From NCBI RefSeq assembly GCF_900157365.1, contig NZ_FUEZ01000004.1, positions 2,219,066 through 2,283,065 of the forward strand: 64,000 bases of DNA. The letters run 5' to 3'. Made by a program: the position numbers and the translations under genes. The notes below the pieces were generated by a model. It ran no database searches, was not told the DNA's origin, and saw nothing but the letters and a program-made list of their open reading frames with translations. Source of the DNA: Mycobacterium numidiamassiliense (GTDB taxonomy: Bacteria; Actinomycetota; Actinomycetes; Mycobacteriales; Mycobacteriaceae). Below, piece by piece: positions 25,314-33,658 of this stretch; within the stretch, counting starts at the first letter, position 1; each line of letters opens with the position of its first letter.

Positions 25314-25756
25314 CCGGAGCCGGCCTGTACTGGAACGAGATCAGCGTTCCCGTCGAACTGCCCGAGGTGGTCGACCCCATCAGCTACCAGCGGGTGGTGG
25401 AGAACGCGGGAGCCACCTGGGATTATTTTCCCGGCCACTTCGACCCGAATTACGCGCAAAGCCAAGGCAATCCGACGATCTACGTCAACACCATGCATCT
25501 GGCCGGGTTCGCGGATCGTGTCGCCACCGACTGGGCGGGCCCGAGCAGTCGCGTAGTGCGCCGGTCCCTGCGGCTGGCCGGTTCGGTCTATGCCGGTGAC
25601 ACCATGATCGGGCGCGGGCGCGTGGTGGCCAAGCGCCGGGACGACTCGGTGAATCCGCCGCGCTGCCTTGTCGACATTTCGATCGAGGTGACCAATCAGC
25701 ACGGTGTGCTGTGCTGCCCGGTGGAGCTTACCCTGCAGATGCCCGAAAGTTCTTGA
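25310..25756 (+). CDS. MaoC-like hydratase, second subunit
   Basis: 148 aa. Its GTG start overlaps the previous stop by four bases. It has a hotdog with YFPGHFDPNYAQSQGNPTIYVNTMHLAGFADRVATDWAGP; the His and Asp in GHFDPNYA resemble the D-x4-H hydratase region, though not canonically. C-terminal strands follow (MIGRGRVVAKRRD, CLVDISIEVTNQHG). It probably forms an obligate pair with the upstream gene. It ends 13 bases before the convergent aldehyde dehydrogenase stop. Confidence 0.75.
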   Translation: MTGAGLYWNEISVPVELPEVVDPISYQRVVENAGATWDYFPGHFDPNYAQSQGNPTIYVNTMHLAGFADRVATDWAGPSSRVVRRSLRLAGSVYAGDTMIGRGRVVAKRRDDSVNPPRCLVDISIEVTNQHGVLCCPVELTLQMPESS

Positions 25757-25769
25757 CCGCCCATGCTTT

Positions 25770-27254
25770 TCAGGCGGTGAGCGGCGGCATCTTGCCGCTG
25801 GCGATCACCGTCTGAAGCTCGACGTATTCGTCGAGACCCTCCGGCCCGAACTCGCGGCCGATGCCCGAATGCTTGAAACCGCCAAACGGGCTGCCGATGT
25901 CGAGGGTGTACATGTTGATGCCGTAAGTCCCGGCGCGCACCCTGGCGGCGACCTCCAGGCCGTGGCCGACGTCCGCCGTCCACACCGAACCGGCCAGGCC
26001 GTAGTCGCTCTCGTTGGCGATGCGCAGCGCGTCTTCTTCGTCGCGGTAGCGCAGCACGGTCAGTACCGGGCCGAAAATCTCCTCGCGGGCAATGCGCATG
26101 TCGTTGGTGGCGTCGACGAACAGTGTCGGCCGCACGTACCAGCCTCGCTCGGCCGGACTGTCTTCGGCGGTATTGGGGCCACCGAGCACGATGCGGGCGC
26201 CCTCGCTTTGTCCGGAGCGGATGTACTCCTGGACCTGGTGCTGGTGCCGCTTCGCGAAGAGAGGTCCGATGTCGGTCGCCTCGTCGGCGGGATCCCCGAC
26301 CTGTAGGCCAGACATCATTGCGGCCATCGCGTCGACGAACTCGTCGTGCCGTCGTTCGCTGACCAGCAGACGGGTCTGCGCGACGCAGGCCTGTCCGTTG
26401 TTCATCAGGCTGGCCGACTTCAGCCCGGCGACGGTCTTGTCGATGTCGGCGTCGTCGAGGATGATCGCCGCCGATTTGCCGCCCAGTTCCAGGCTCACCC
26501 GCTTGAGCTGCTCGCCGCAGAGCGTGGCGATCCGGCGTCCCACGGCACTGGAACCGGTGAACGAGATCTTGTCGACACCGGGGTGACGGACCAGCGCCTC
26601 GCCGACGTCGGTACCACCGGGCAGCACCGACACCACGCCGTCGGGCAGGCCGATCTGCTCGATCATTTCGGCCAACCACAAAGCGTCCAAGGGTGTTTCG
26701 GGTGCGGGTTTGATGATCACCGTGCAGCCGGCGATCAGGGCCGGTATCAGCTTGGGCATGATCAGGAACTGCGGCACATTCCACGGCACGATCGCCCCGA
26801 CCACCCCGACCGGTGCCCTGTGCAGGTGGACTTCGCCGAGCACACCTTGGCGGCGTTCGACCCAGGGGAAGTTGCGGGCAGCGGCAAGCGTGAGGTGAAT
26901 CAACCCCGCCGCGGCCGCCCCCTGGCCCATCCGGCTGAAGGTGCGCGGGGACCCCATCTCGTCGGTGATCAGGTCGGCCATCTCGTCGACATGCCCGGCG
27001 TAGATCGCCGCGAGCTCTTCGACCTTGGCCATCCGCTCGGCATGGGTCAGCCGTGGCCACGGGCCGTGGTCGAACGCCTGCCGCGCGGCGGCGACGGCGG
27101 CATCGACATCCTCGGGACCCGCCACTTGGACATGGCCGATCGGCTCCTCGGTGTGGGGCGAGATCACCGCGAGCTGCTGAGGGGCGGCGGGCTTACGCCA
27201 CTGTCCACCGATGAACAGCTCGTTATAGGAACGATGGTCGGAATGTTCTGTCAT
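25770..27254 (-). CDS. NAD(P)-dependent aldehyde dehydrogenase
   Basis: 494 aa from ATG at 27254; GAGGAA is nine bases upstream, whereas the GTG at 27263 touches it. Motifs are PWNVPQF (catalytic Asn), FTGSSAVGR (cofactor), LELGGKS with general-base Glu at about 256, NNGQACVAQTR with nucleophile Cys at about 290, and EEIFGPVL. It oxidises an aldehyde to a carboxylic acid in the cytoplasm. It is divergent from the AttH-like gene across a perfect 9-bp inverted repeat, so both are probably co-regulated within the catabolic island. Confidence 0.9.
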   Translation of the reverse strand: MTEHSDHRSYNELFIGGQWRKPAAPQQLAVISPHTEEPIGHVQVAGPEDVDAAVAAARQAFDHGPWPRLTHAERMAKVEELAAIYAGHVDEMADLITDEMGSPRTFSRMGQGAAAAGLIHLTLAAARNFPWVERRQGVLGEVHLHRAPVGVVGAIVPWNVPQFLIMPKLIPALIAGCTVIIKPAPETPLDALWLAEMIEQIGLPDGVVSVLPGGTDVGEALVRHPGVDKISFTGSSAVGRRIATLCGEQLKRVSLELGGKSAAIILDDADIDKTVAGLKSASLMNNGQACVAQTRLLVSERRHDEFVDAMAAMMSGLQVGDPADEATDIGPLFAKRHQHQVQEYIRSGQSEGARIVLGGPNTAEDSPAERGWYVRPTLFVDATNDMRIAREEIFGPVLTVLRYRDEEDALRIANESDYGLAGSVWTADVGHGLEVAARVRAGTYGINMYTLDIGSPFGGFKHSGIGREFGPEGLDEYVELQTVIASGKMPPLTA

Positions 27255-27292
27255 CGGGGGCACTTCCTCAAAAGGTGGGACCGCGACCGCAA

Positions 27293-27320
27293 TTTCGCTA
27301 TTGACGCTAACATAGCGAAA
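27293..27320. promoter_or_regulatory. Strong divergent operator TTTCGCTAT-N10-ATAGCGAAA
   Basis: Perfect 9-bp arms lie between the aldehyde dehydrogenase (39 bases away) and the AttH-like gene (65 bases away). The right half CTAACATAGC recurs at 15674-15683 in front of the dehydrogenase operon. This is typical TetR or GntR operator geometry; the binding protein is unknown. Confidence 0.6.
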
Positions 27321-27384
27321 AAAGCGGCCTGCGGCCTAGCAGTGCCTTCTGGCGAAACCCGTGCCGGGTGAGACGAGGCTTGAG

Positions 27385-28740
27385 ATGACCAACGATTGGC
27401 GCCATTATCCGTTTCAGTTGGTGCCGGGTGATCCCAAGCTGGATTTCCCCGACGCCGAAGGCGAACACCCGGACCAGGAGTCCGACACCTGGTTCATCGC
27501 CGGTCAACTGCGGGCCGTCGAGAGCGATCGATCGTTCGCGTTCCTGACCATCTTCAACAAGAACCAGCCCGGCGGAACGGTGGTCGCCGACTTCTACACG
27601 ATGGCGCTGTTCGACCTCGATACCGGTGATTACGGCACCTACACCGACTACGACATGCCGCCGGCCAACATGAAACCGGGTGCGCAGCGCAAATTGACCA
27701 TGGCCCCAGGCCATCTCGACATCAGCTTCCAGAGCAGCGCAGGCACCGCGTCGTGGACCAGCTGCCGGGACGGCGATGGCGAATTGCTGCCCTATACGTA
27801 TCGAGTCAGCCTGGTCGGCCACGATCACCAGGGGCGGTCCATGCGGCTGGACCTGGTTGTCACGCCCACCCGCGCACCCACACCGGTAGGCGCCTCGACC
27901 TACAACGGCAAGATCGAGTGCTTCGGCCAACCCGACACCTACTCCTACTTCCAGACCGGCATGGCGATGAGAGGAACCCTGCAGTGGGGTGAGGTGGTTG
28001 AGGAGGTCAGCGGTGACGCCGGGCACGTGGACCGGCAATGGTTCCCGAAATACGTCGGTGGCGGGGGAACTCAGGGAGACCCGCGGGCCAGGTCGCACGA
28101 ATGGCGCACCATCAATTTCGACAACGGTGTGGACGTGAGCATCTGGCGGCAGTTCGACCGCACCAACGGCAATGCCCTGCAACCGTTTACCGGTGTGACG
28201 ACCAGCCACCCCGACCCGGCCATCGCGCCTGAATGCGCCGAGGACGTCGAGGTCACGGTCAGCAGCTACGTGCGGTGGCCAGACACCGTTCGGCCATTGA
28301 TGCGTCCCCTCGCCCCGGCCCGATACCTGGCCGACCGGCACCGGATCACCTGCGCCACACTGCGACTCGATCTGGTCGGCGAGCCGTTGGTACCGGCCCC
28401 GGCACACGGCCTGCCGATCGAGTACATGGAAGGCCCGTACCGCTACGAAGGAACGCTGTGGGGTAAACCGGTGACCGGCTTCGCATTCAACGAGCGCTCG
28501 ATGGCGCTGTACCGGGACTGGGAGCTGATCGAGGTGCTGGCCACCACGGTCGCGAACACCGACGCCGCCGCGCCGGAGTTGCAGTCGACGGTCGACAAGG
28601 TTGTGCCGCTGGTGGCGGCTGGGCGTCGGGGCGAAGCAGTCGAACTGTTGAGCCGAGTCTCGTCCGGCCAAAGTGATTCTCTGGCAACCCTTCTCGCTGA
28701 TTTGATCGCCGTGCTGTCCGAAGTGAACTCAGGTGGCTGA
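27385..28740 (+). CDS. AttH/CrtC-like (lipocalin-type) protein
   Basis: 451 aa from ATG at 27385 (GAGG six bases upstream); a GTG at 27361 is possible. The N-terminal segment SDTWFIAGQLRAVESDRSFAFLTIF, the Trp- and Tyr-rich strands and HVDRQWFPKY around residue 215 match the AttH/CrtC family. That family includes hydroxyneurosporene hydratase and Diels-Alderase-like double lipocalins. I see no signal peptide, so it is probably cytoplasmic. It likely binds or transforms a hydrophobic, terpenoid-like compound. Its last 12 bases overlap the convergent Rieske gene. Confidence 0.72.
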   Translation: MTNDWRHYPFQLVPGDPKLDFPDAEGEHPDQESDTWFIAGQLRAVESDRSFAFLTIFNKNQPGGTVVADFYTMALFDLDTGDYGTYTDYDMPPANMKPGAQRKLTMAPGHLDISFQSSAGTASWTSCRDGDGELLPYTYRVSLVGHDHQGRSMRLDLVVTPTRAPTPVGASTYNGKIECFGQPDTYSYFQTGMAMRGTLQWGEVVEEVSGDAGHVDRQWFPKYVGGGGTQGDPRARSHEWRTINFDNGVDVSIWRQFDRTNGNALQPFTGVTTSHPDPAIAPECAEDVEVTVSSYVRWPDTVRPLMRPLAPARYLADRHRITCATLRLDLVGEPLVPAPAHGLPIEYMEGPYRYEGTLWGKPVTGFAFNERSMALYRDWELIEVLATTVANTDAAAPELQSTVDKVVPLVAAGRRGEAVELLSRVSSGQSDSLATLLADLIAVLSEVNSGG

Positions 28741-29895
28741 CAGCGCTGCCGTCGCGACCGCTTCCTCGATCGCCTGCGCCCAGGTGATGTGGCGATGCTG
28801 TAGTCCCGGCTCGTTGCGGCCGAACACGAGGTGATCGCGAGCCCCTGACTCGAGGTTGGCCTGCAGGCGCTCGACCAGTCGGTAGTCCTCGTCGCGCACC
28901 GTGGCGTGGGCGTATTCGAAGACGGCTTGGGCGCCGGCGGCCACGGATTCGTCGGAGATGTCCAGCGGCGTCGAGTTCTGGTGGACGGTGATCGACCGTC
29001 CGGGTTCGTTGCCCGGATAGACGCGGAACAGCTCACCGTTGGCGATCGTCACCGACAACACGATGTTGGGGAACAGCGCATAGATCACCACCATGCTGCG
29101 GAACGGGTCCCACCGCTCCTCGGGCACGTCGTCGAGGTCGAGGATCCCGTTGAGCGGGAAGATCAGCCGGTGATGCGGTCCGTACGAATCGAAAACCGTG
29201 CAGTTGCTACGGGCGATGGTGGCAAAGGTATCCCGGTGCACCGTCGCGAAGTGGTAGTTCTCGGCGAAGGTGTCGATGGCCAGCTTCCAGTTGATCGGGA
29301 CGTCGAGCACCTTCTCGCCCAGCGGAGACCAGCGGCCGATGCCCCACGAGTCCAGCTCCTCGGCCAGCGGTCCCAAGTGCGCGGCGACGTCGAGCGTGGC
29401 GCCGGGCTCGAGCGCGATCCAGAGGAACCCGGCGAATTCCGTGGCCGGCAGCTCGGTCAAACCGTCGGACTTGACCGTCACGCCCGGGAAGCCCTCGCGA
29501 CCGGGCAGCCCGACCAGCGTGCCGGTGTTGTCGTAGGTCCAGGCGTGGTACGGGCAGGTGAATCGCTTGGCGGTGCCGCATCCCGTCGCCAGCTGCGACT
29601 GCCGGTGCAGGCAGACGTTGTCGAACGCTTTGACCGACCCGTCGGACGTTCTGGTCAGCAGGACGGATCGCCCCATGACCGTCTTGGTGCAATACGCGCC
29701 GGGCTCGGCCAGCTCGGAGACGTAGCCGACCAGCTGCGGGCTGGCCAGCATCAGGGCCGTGTCGCTGAGGTGTCGCTCCAGCGAGGTGTAGTCGCGGGCA
29801 TCGACCGTGTGCTGGCCGGCGGCAAGGTCAGTGGTTTTGTCGCGCGCCAACTTCAATGCACGCCTGGTCAAGTCGACCAGCTGGTCGCGATCCAT
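28729..29895 (-). CDS. Rieske non-heme iron oxygenase, alpha-subunit type
   Basis: 388 aa. Rieske ligands are C95-x-H97 (VCLHRQSQ) and C114-x2-H117 (CPYHAW). The iron site is in DTFAENYHFATVH. It starts RRALKLARDKTTDLA, strikingly like the Rieske protein at 59992, so the two are paralogues. It belongs with aromatic-ring or alkyl oxygenases that take electrons from separate reductase/ferredoxin partners. It is convergent with the AttH-like gene (12-base overlap). Its promoter region (189 bases, shared with glsA) contains a TAACTT/AAGTTA palindrome. Confidence 0.86.
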   Translation of the reverse strand: MDRDQLVDLTRRALKLARDKTTDLAAGQHTVDARDYTSLERHLSDTALMLASPQLVGYVSELAEPGAYCTKTVMGRSVLLTRTSDGSVKAFDNVCLHRQSQLATGCGTAKRFTCPYHAWTYDNTGTLVGLPGREGFPGVTVKSDGLTELPATEFAGFLWIALEPGATLDVAAHLGPLAEELDSWGIGRWSPLGEKVLDVPINWKLAIDTFAENYHFATVHRDTFATIARSNCTVFDSYGPHHRLIFPLNGILDLDDVPEERWDPFRSMVVIYALFPNIVLSVTIANGELFRVYPGNEPGRSITVHQNSTPLDISDESVAAGAQAVFEYAHATVRDEDYRLVERLQANLESGARDHLVFGRNEPGLQHRHITWAQAIEEAVATAALSAT

Positions 29896-29953
29896 CGGGA
29901 GCCCCCTGCAGTCGGCTGTGGTTCCTTGGTCTGAACGCCTGCACCTTCGACCC

Positions 29954-29969
29954 TAACTTTATTAAGTTA
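29954..29969. promoter_or_regulatory. Palindrome TAACTT-TATT-AAGTTA
   Basis: Perfect 6-bp arms lie 59 bases before the Rieske start in the Rieske/glsA divergent region. AAGTTA half-sites also occur near 24283 in front of the SnoaL-like gene. It is a candidate operator. Confidence 0.4.
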
Positions 29970-30084
29970 ATAGTGACAGCGCTATTGTCGGCCGCGAGGC
30001 CATTTGCTGGGCCGCGGCCACCGAACGCTGCTACGCTCGCTGTCGCGAGTTCGAGCGACCTGCGCAGTGTGGGAGTGATTCGCC

Positions 30085-31041
30085 ATGGCCACCAACCCGT
30101 TGGACACGGCGGCAATCGAATCTGCTGTGGCACAAGCCTATTCAAAGAATCGGAATAACTCCCGGGGCCGAACCGCGACGTATATCCCCGCACTCGCCGC
30201 CGTCGATCCCGACCTTTTCGCGGTGTGTGCGATGACTCCCGACGGCCACACCGCCGCGATCGGAGACGTCGACCACGAGTTTCCCATCGAGTCCATCTCC
30301 AAGGTGTTCACGCTGGCGTTGGTCATCGAGGAGCGGGGCCATCGTGCGGTGCGCGCGAAGCTCGGTGCGAACCCGACCGGAGCCGCATTCGATTCGGTGG
30401 TGGCCCTCGAGCTGCATCACGACAAGCCCACGTCGCCCTTGGTCAACGCGGGCGCGATGGCGACGACCAGCTTTGTGCAAGCCTGCGACGCGGGCGATCG
30501 ATGGCGCAAAATCCTGGATTTCCAGAGCGCATTGGCGGGGCGGCCGCTGTCCATCAGCGAGGAGATCAACGCTTCCGAGCAGGAGACCAACTCGCACAAC
30601 AAGGCTATCGCCTGGCTGCTGTACAGCGCGGGCTCGCTGTTCTGCGATCCGATGGAAGCCTGCGCGGTGTACACCCAGCAGTGTTCGACGATGCTGAACA
30701 CCGCCGACTTGACGACCATGGGCGCTACGCTGGCCGCCGGCGGGATCAATCCCCACACCGGCGCGCGGGTCATGGCGGCCTCCAATGTCCGCTACGTGCT
30801 GGCTGAAATGGTGATGGAGGGGATGTACACCGAGTCCGGGGATTGGGCCTACGCGGTCGGCGTACCCGCCAAGAGTGGCGTCGGCGGGGGCGTGCTGGCG
30901 GTGGTGCCCGGCCGGCTCGCGGTGGCCGCCTTCTCGCCGAAATTGAACTCGGCAGGCAACAGCGTGCGCGGTTGGCTTGCGGTCGCAGACGTGGTGAACC
31001 GGCTCAAGCTGGGCCTGTTCGACACCCCAGGTGAGGAGTGA
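30085..31041 (+). CDS. glsA: Glutaminase
   Basis: 318 aa, the normal length of the GlsA family. The catalytic Ser-x-x-Lys is S70-I-S-K73 (FPIESISKVFTL). Other family segments are SPLVNAGAMATTSFV, SEQETNSHNKAIAWLL, YTQQCSTMLNTADLTTMGATLAAGGINPHTG and a C-terminal AKSGVGGGVLAVVPGRLAVAAFSP. It hydrolyses glutamine to glutamate and ammonia in the cytoplasm. GGGAG precedes the ATG. The stop falls two bases before the start of the phospholipase-B-like gene, so these are co-transcribed. Confidence 0.95.
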   Translation: MATNPLDTAAIESAVAQAYSKNRNNSRGRTATYIPALAAVDPDLFAVCAMTPDGHTAAIGDVDHEFPIESISKVFTLALVIEERGHRAVRAKLGANPTGAAFDSVVALELHHDKPTSPLVNAGAMATTSFVQACDAGDRWRKILDFQSALAGRPLSISEEINASEQETNSHNKAIAWLLYSAGSLFCDPMEACAVYTQQCSTMLNTADLTTMGATLAAGGINPHTGARVMAASNVRYVLAEMVMEGMYTESGDWAYAVGVPAKSGVGGGVLAVVPGRLAVAAFSPKLNSAGNSVRGWLAVADVVNRLKLGLFDTPGEE

Positions 31042-31043
31042 TC

Positions 31044-32483
31044 GTGACACCAACCCCTCCTGTACATAACGTGCTACCGCCGCCTGCTCCCAGCGCCGCG
31101 CCGGCCCGCACCGCGCCCGCCCCGCTGACGGACGAGCAACAGGGTTGGCTCGCCAAGGCGTCGCGCCGCGAACTCGACGGATGGTTGCATGTCTCGATCG
31201 GCGGCGCACCGTTCGAACGCGGCTTCCAGTACGGCTACCTCGTCGCCGACGAGTACGCCGAGTCGATCCGGGTCTACCGGGAGATGACCTATCAGGACAT
31301 CGGCATGACCTACGAGTTCTTCGTCGAACGGGCCGTCGAGCTGCACGCCGCCCTGATCCCGCCCGAGCTGCGCACCGAAATCGAAGGCGTTGCAGCAGGT
31401 TTGACGGCCGCGGGCGTTCCGTCGACGTTCGAGGACGTGTTGGGCATCAACGACTGGATGGAGTTGACCGGTTACTGGTGGCCGAAGAATTCGGGCCGCT
31501 ACACGGCCCTGGCCCCCACGGGTGGCGAAGGCAACCACTGCAGCGCCTTCATCGCGACCGGTAGTGCGACCAGTGACGGGTCAATTGTGCTGGGCCACAC
31601 CAGCTTCACCGACTTCTGGCAGGGCCAGTTCGAGAACGTGATCCTCGATCTGACTCCTGCCGACGGGAATCGGATGGTCATGCAGACCGCGCCCGGGTGG
31701 ATCGCGAGCATGACCGACTTCTGGCTGTCGTCGGCAGGTCTGGCGATCACCGAGACCACGATCGGCGGATACGAGGGTTACAAGGGATATGACGAGACAC
31801 GGATGCCGGAGTTCTGCCGGGCCCGCGTCGCGACTCAGTACGCCAACGACATTGACCACTGGATCAGCCTGATGAACGCGGACAACAACGGCGGATACGC
31901 CAACTCGTGGTTGATCGGCGACACCAAGACCGGCGAGATCGCGCGCTACGAAGAGGGCCTGCTGTATCAGAGCCTGTCGCGCAAGAACGACGGCTACTTC
32001 TGGGGTGACAACGCACCGACCGACCCGCGCATCCGCAACCTGGAATGCTTCGGTACGGGGTTCAGCGATATACGCACGCCCAACGGTGCCCGCCAAGTGC
32101 GCTGGCAACAGCTGCTCGGCGACTTCGACGGGCGCATCGACGTCGAGATCGGCAAGCGCATGATCGCTGACTCCTTTGATCCCTACCTCAACTACACGCG
32201 CCCATCGTCGCGCACCATTTGTGCGCATTCCGACAAAGACCCTTGCGAGAACAGCGGTTTGACGCCGTTCACTCCGTTCGGCTCCGTCGACGCGAAGGTG
32301 GCCTGCGCAGCCGACATCGCCGAGATGAAGCTGTGGGCGCGCTACGGCCGAGCCGACGGTGCTCCTTTCGACGCCGACGAGTTCCTGCGTCAGCATCCGC
32401 AATGGAACTGGCAGCAGGGATATCTGAAGAGCCGCCCGCAACGGCCCTGGGTGTACCTGACCGGCCCAGACGACAAGGGATAG
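31044..32483 (+). CDS. Phospholipase B-like / C45-type Ntn hydrolase
   Basis: 479 aa; GAGGAG six bases before GTG 31044 decides the start. After a Pro/Ala-rich N-terminus, the domain begins GWLHVSIGGAPFERGFQYGYLVADEY, as in phospholipase B-like and C45 peptidase proteins. Cys166 in GNHCSAFIATGSATSDGSIVLGHTSF is the expected nucleophile, which in Ntn hydrolases becomes N-terminal after self-cleavage. Later segments (NNGGYANSWLIGD, GEIARYEEGLLYQSLSRKNDGYFWGDN) fit the eukaryotic lysosomal PLBD/lama family. No obvious signal peptide is present. Amide or ester hydrolysis of a lipid is likely; the substrate is unknown. Confidence 0.75.
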   Translation: MTPTPPVHNVLPPPAPSAAPARTAPAPLTDEQQGWLAKASRRELDGWLHVSIGGAPFERGFQYGYLVADEYAESIRVYREMTYQDIGMTYEFFVERAVELHAALIPPELRTEIEGVAAGLTAAGVPSTFEDVLGINDWMELTGYWWPKNSGRYTALAPTGGEGNHCSAFIATGSATSDGSIVLGHTSFTDFWQGQFENVILDLTPADGNRMVMQTAPGWIASMTDFWLSSAGLAITETTIGGYEGYKGYDETRMPEFCRARVATQYANDIDHWISLMNADNNGGYANSWLIGDTKTGEIARYEEGLLYQSLSRKNDGYFWGDNAPTDPRIRNLECFGTGFSDIRTPNGARQVRWQQLLGDFDGRIDVEIGKRMIADSFDPYLNYTRPSSRTICAHSDKDPCENSGLTPFTPFGSVDAKVACAADIAEMKLWARYGRADGAPFDADEFLRQHPQWNWQQGYLKSRPQRPWVYLTGPDDKG

Positions 32484-32487
32484 CCCG

Positions 32488-33558
32488 ATGCGCGCGTTTC
32501 GCTGTCCGCACTGCGGCTATGCGGTGGCCTTCGAACAGCAGAGTTGCTTCGTCTGCTCGACGGAGGTGGCATTCCACAAGCCCTGGATGGAGATGGTGCT
32601 CGCCCCGGCTGACGGGGAGTCCACCACGATCGACGACGGGGCGTGGGTGCGGTGCGCCAATTGGGAGCGGGGCTGCAACTGGCTGGTCGCGGCGGGCCCT
32701 GAGACGCCGATCTGCTTCGTCGACGGCTTTGTCCGAAACGAACCGGGACCCGACGACACCGAGGCGCTCAAGGAGCTGGCCAGCACGCTGAAAGACTTGC
32801 GGCGGTTGATCTTTCAACTACTCGATCTCGGCTTGCCGATCACACCTTTCCACCAGGACCCGAAGGGCCTGGCCTTCGATCTCATTTCCAGCGAGTCGGT
32901 GGGGCATCCGGTGACCATTGGACACGCCGACGGCGTCATCACCATCGATCTGGCGGAATCGCTCGAGCTGTACCGCGAACGCCAGCGCATCATCCTCAAG
33001 GAGCCCTACCGCACCATGCTGGGCCACCTGCGCCACGAGGTCGGCCATTACTACGAGATGATCTTGATCGCCGGCGGCGAGCTCATCGACCAGACCCGCG
33101 AATTCTTCGGTGACGAACGCCGCGACTACCAGGCCGCCCTAGCGGACTATTACGCCGGAGTCGTCCCGGACGGGTGGGAACACGACTACATCTCGCACTA
33201 CGCCACCGCCCACCCGTGGGAGGACTGGGCGGAGACGTTCGCCCACTATCTGCACATCACCGGCACCCTGGCGACCATCGCCGACTCGGGACTGCTGCTG
33301 TCTGCCAGCCGGGTGCACTTCGACCTCGACGCCGACATCAACCCCCGGGTGCACTACGGCGACGGCGACTTCGCCACGATGCTGCACGACTGGGAGGTGC
33401 TCTCTGGCGTTCTCAACAGGGTGAACCACGCCATGGGTAAGGAGGCCCTTTACCCCTTCCGGCTCACCCTGCCGGTGGTGGCCAAGCTCGGCTTCGTCTA
33501 CCACGTGCTCACCACCGCGGAGCAGGGCAACAAGGTGGATGCGCCCCACCGCGGATGA
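32488..33558 (+). CDS. Putative zinc-binding metallopeptidase with zinc ribbon
   Basis: 356 aa, starting four bases after the previous stop. An N-terminal zinc ribbon has C6-x2-C9 (CPHCGY) and C20-x2-C23 (CFVC), followed by further Cys in WVRCANWERGCNW. The catalytic domain carries HEVGHYY (HExxH) at 183-187, with a distal Glu likely in WEDWAETFAHYLHITGTL. This domain order matches the uncharacterised putative zinc-binding metallopeptidase family (Peptidase_Mx type). It appears cytoplasmic. The target protein is unknown. It is the third gene of the glsA operon. Confidence 0.83.
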   Translation: MRAFRCPHCGYAVAFEQQSCFVCSTEVAFHKPWMEMVLAPADGESTTIDDGAWVRCANWERGCNWLVAAGPETPICFVDGFVRNEPGPDDTEALKELASTLKDLRRLIFQLLDLGLPITPFHQDPKGLAFDLISSESVGHPVTIGHADGVITIDLAESLELYRERQRIILKEPYRTMLGHLRHEVGHYYEMILIAGGELIDQTREFFGDERRDYQAALADYYAGVVPDGWEHDYISHYATAHPWEDWAETFAHYLHITGTLATIADSGLLLSASRVHFDLDADINPRVHYGDGDFATMLHDWEVLSGVLNRVNHAMGKEALYPFRLTLPVVAKLGFVYHVLTTAEQGNKVDAPHRG

Positions 33559-33644
33559 GGCGGTGGTTCCGGCGGACCGGGAGTTGCGACAACGTGACGC
33601 AGATGTGACCGTCGTGGCTGGTGTGTCGAATGTTGTTTCTGTCG

Positions 33645-33658
33645 TACCCTGTCGCATG
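33645..33658 (+). promoter_or_regulatory. -10 element TACCCT placed for a leaderless mRNA
   Basis: TACCCT (33645-33650) fits the mycobacterial TANNNT -10 and ends seven bases before the GTG at 33658. No Shine-Dalgarno sequence precedes the GTG. Transcription would begin at or one base before the start codon. Confidence 0.5.
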
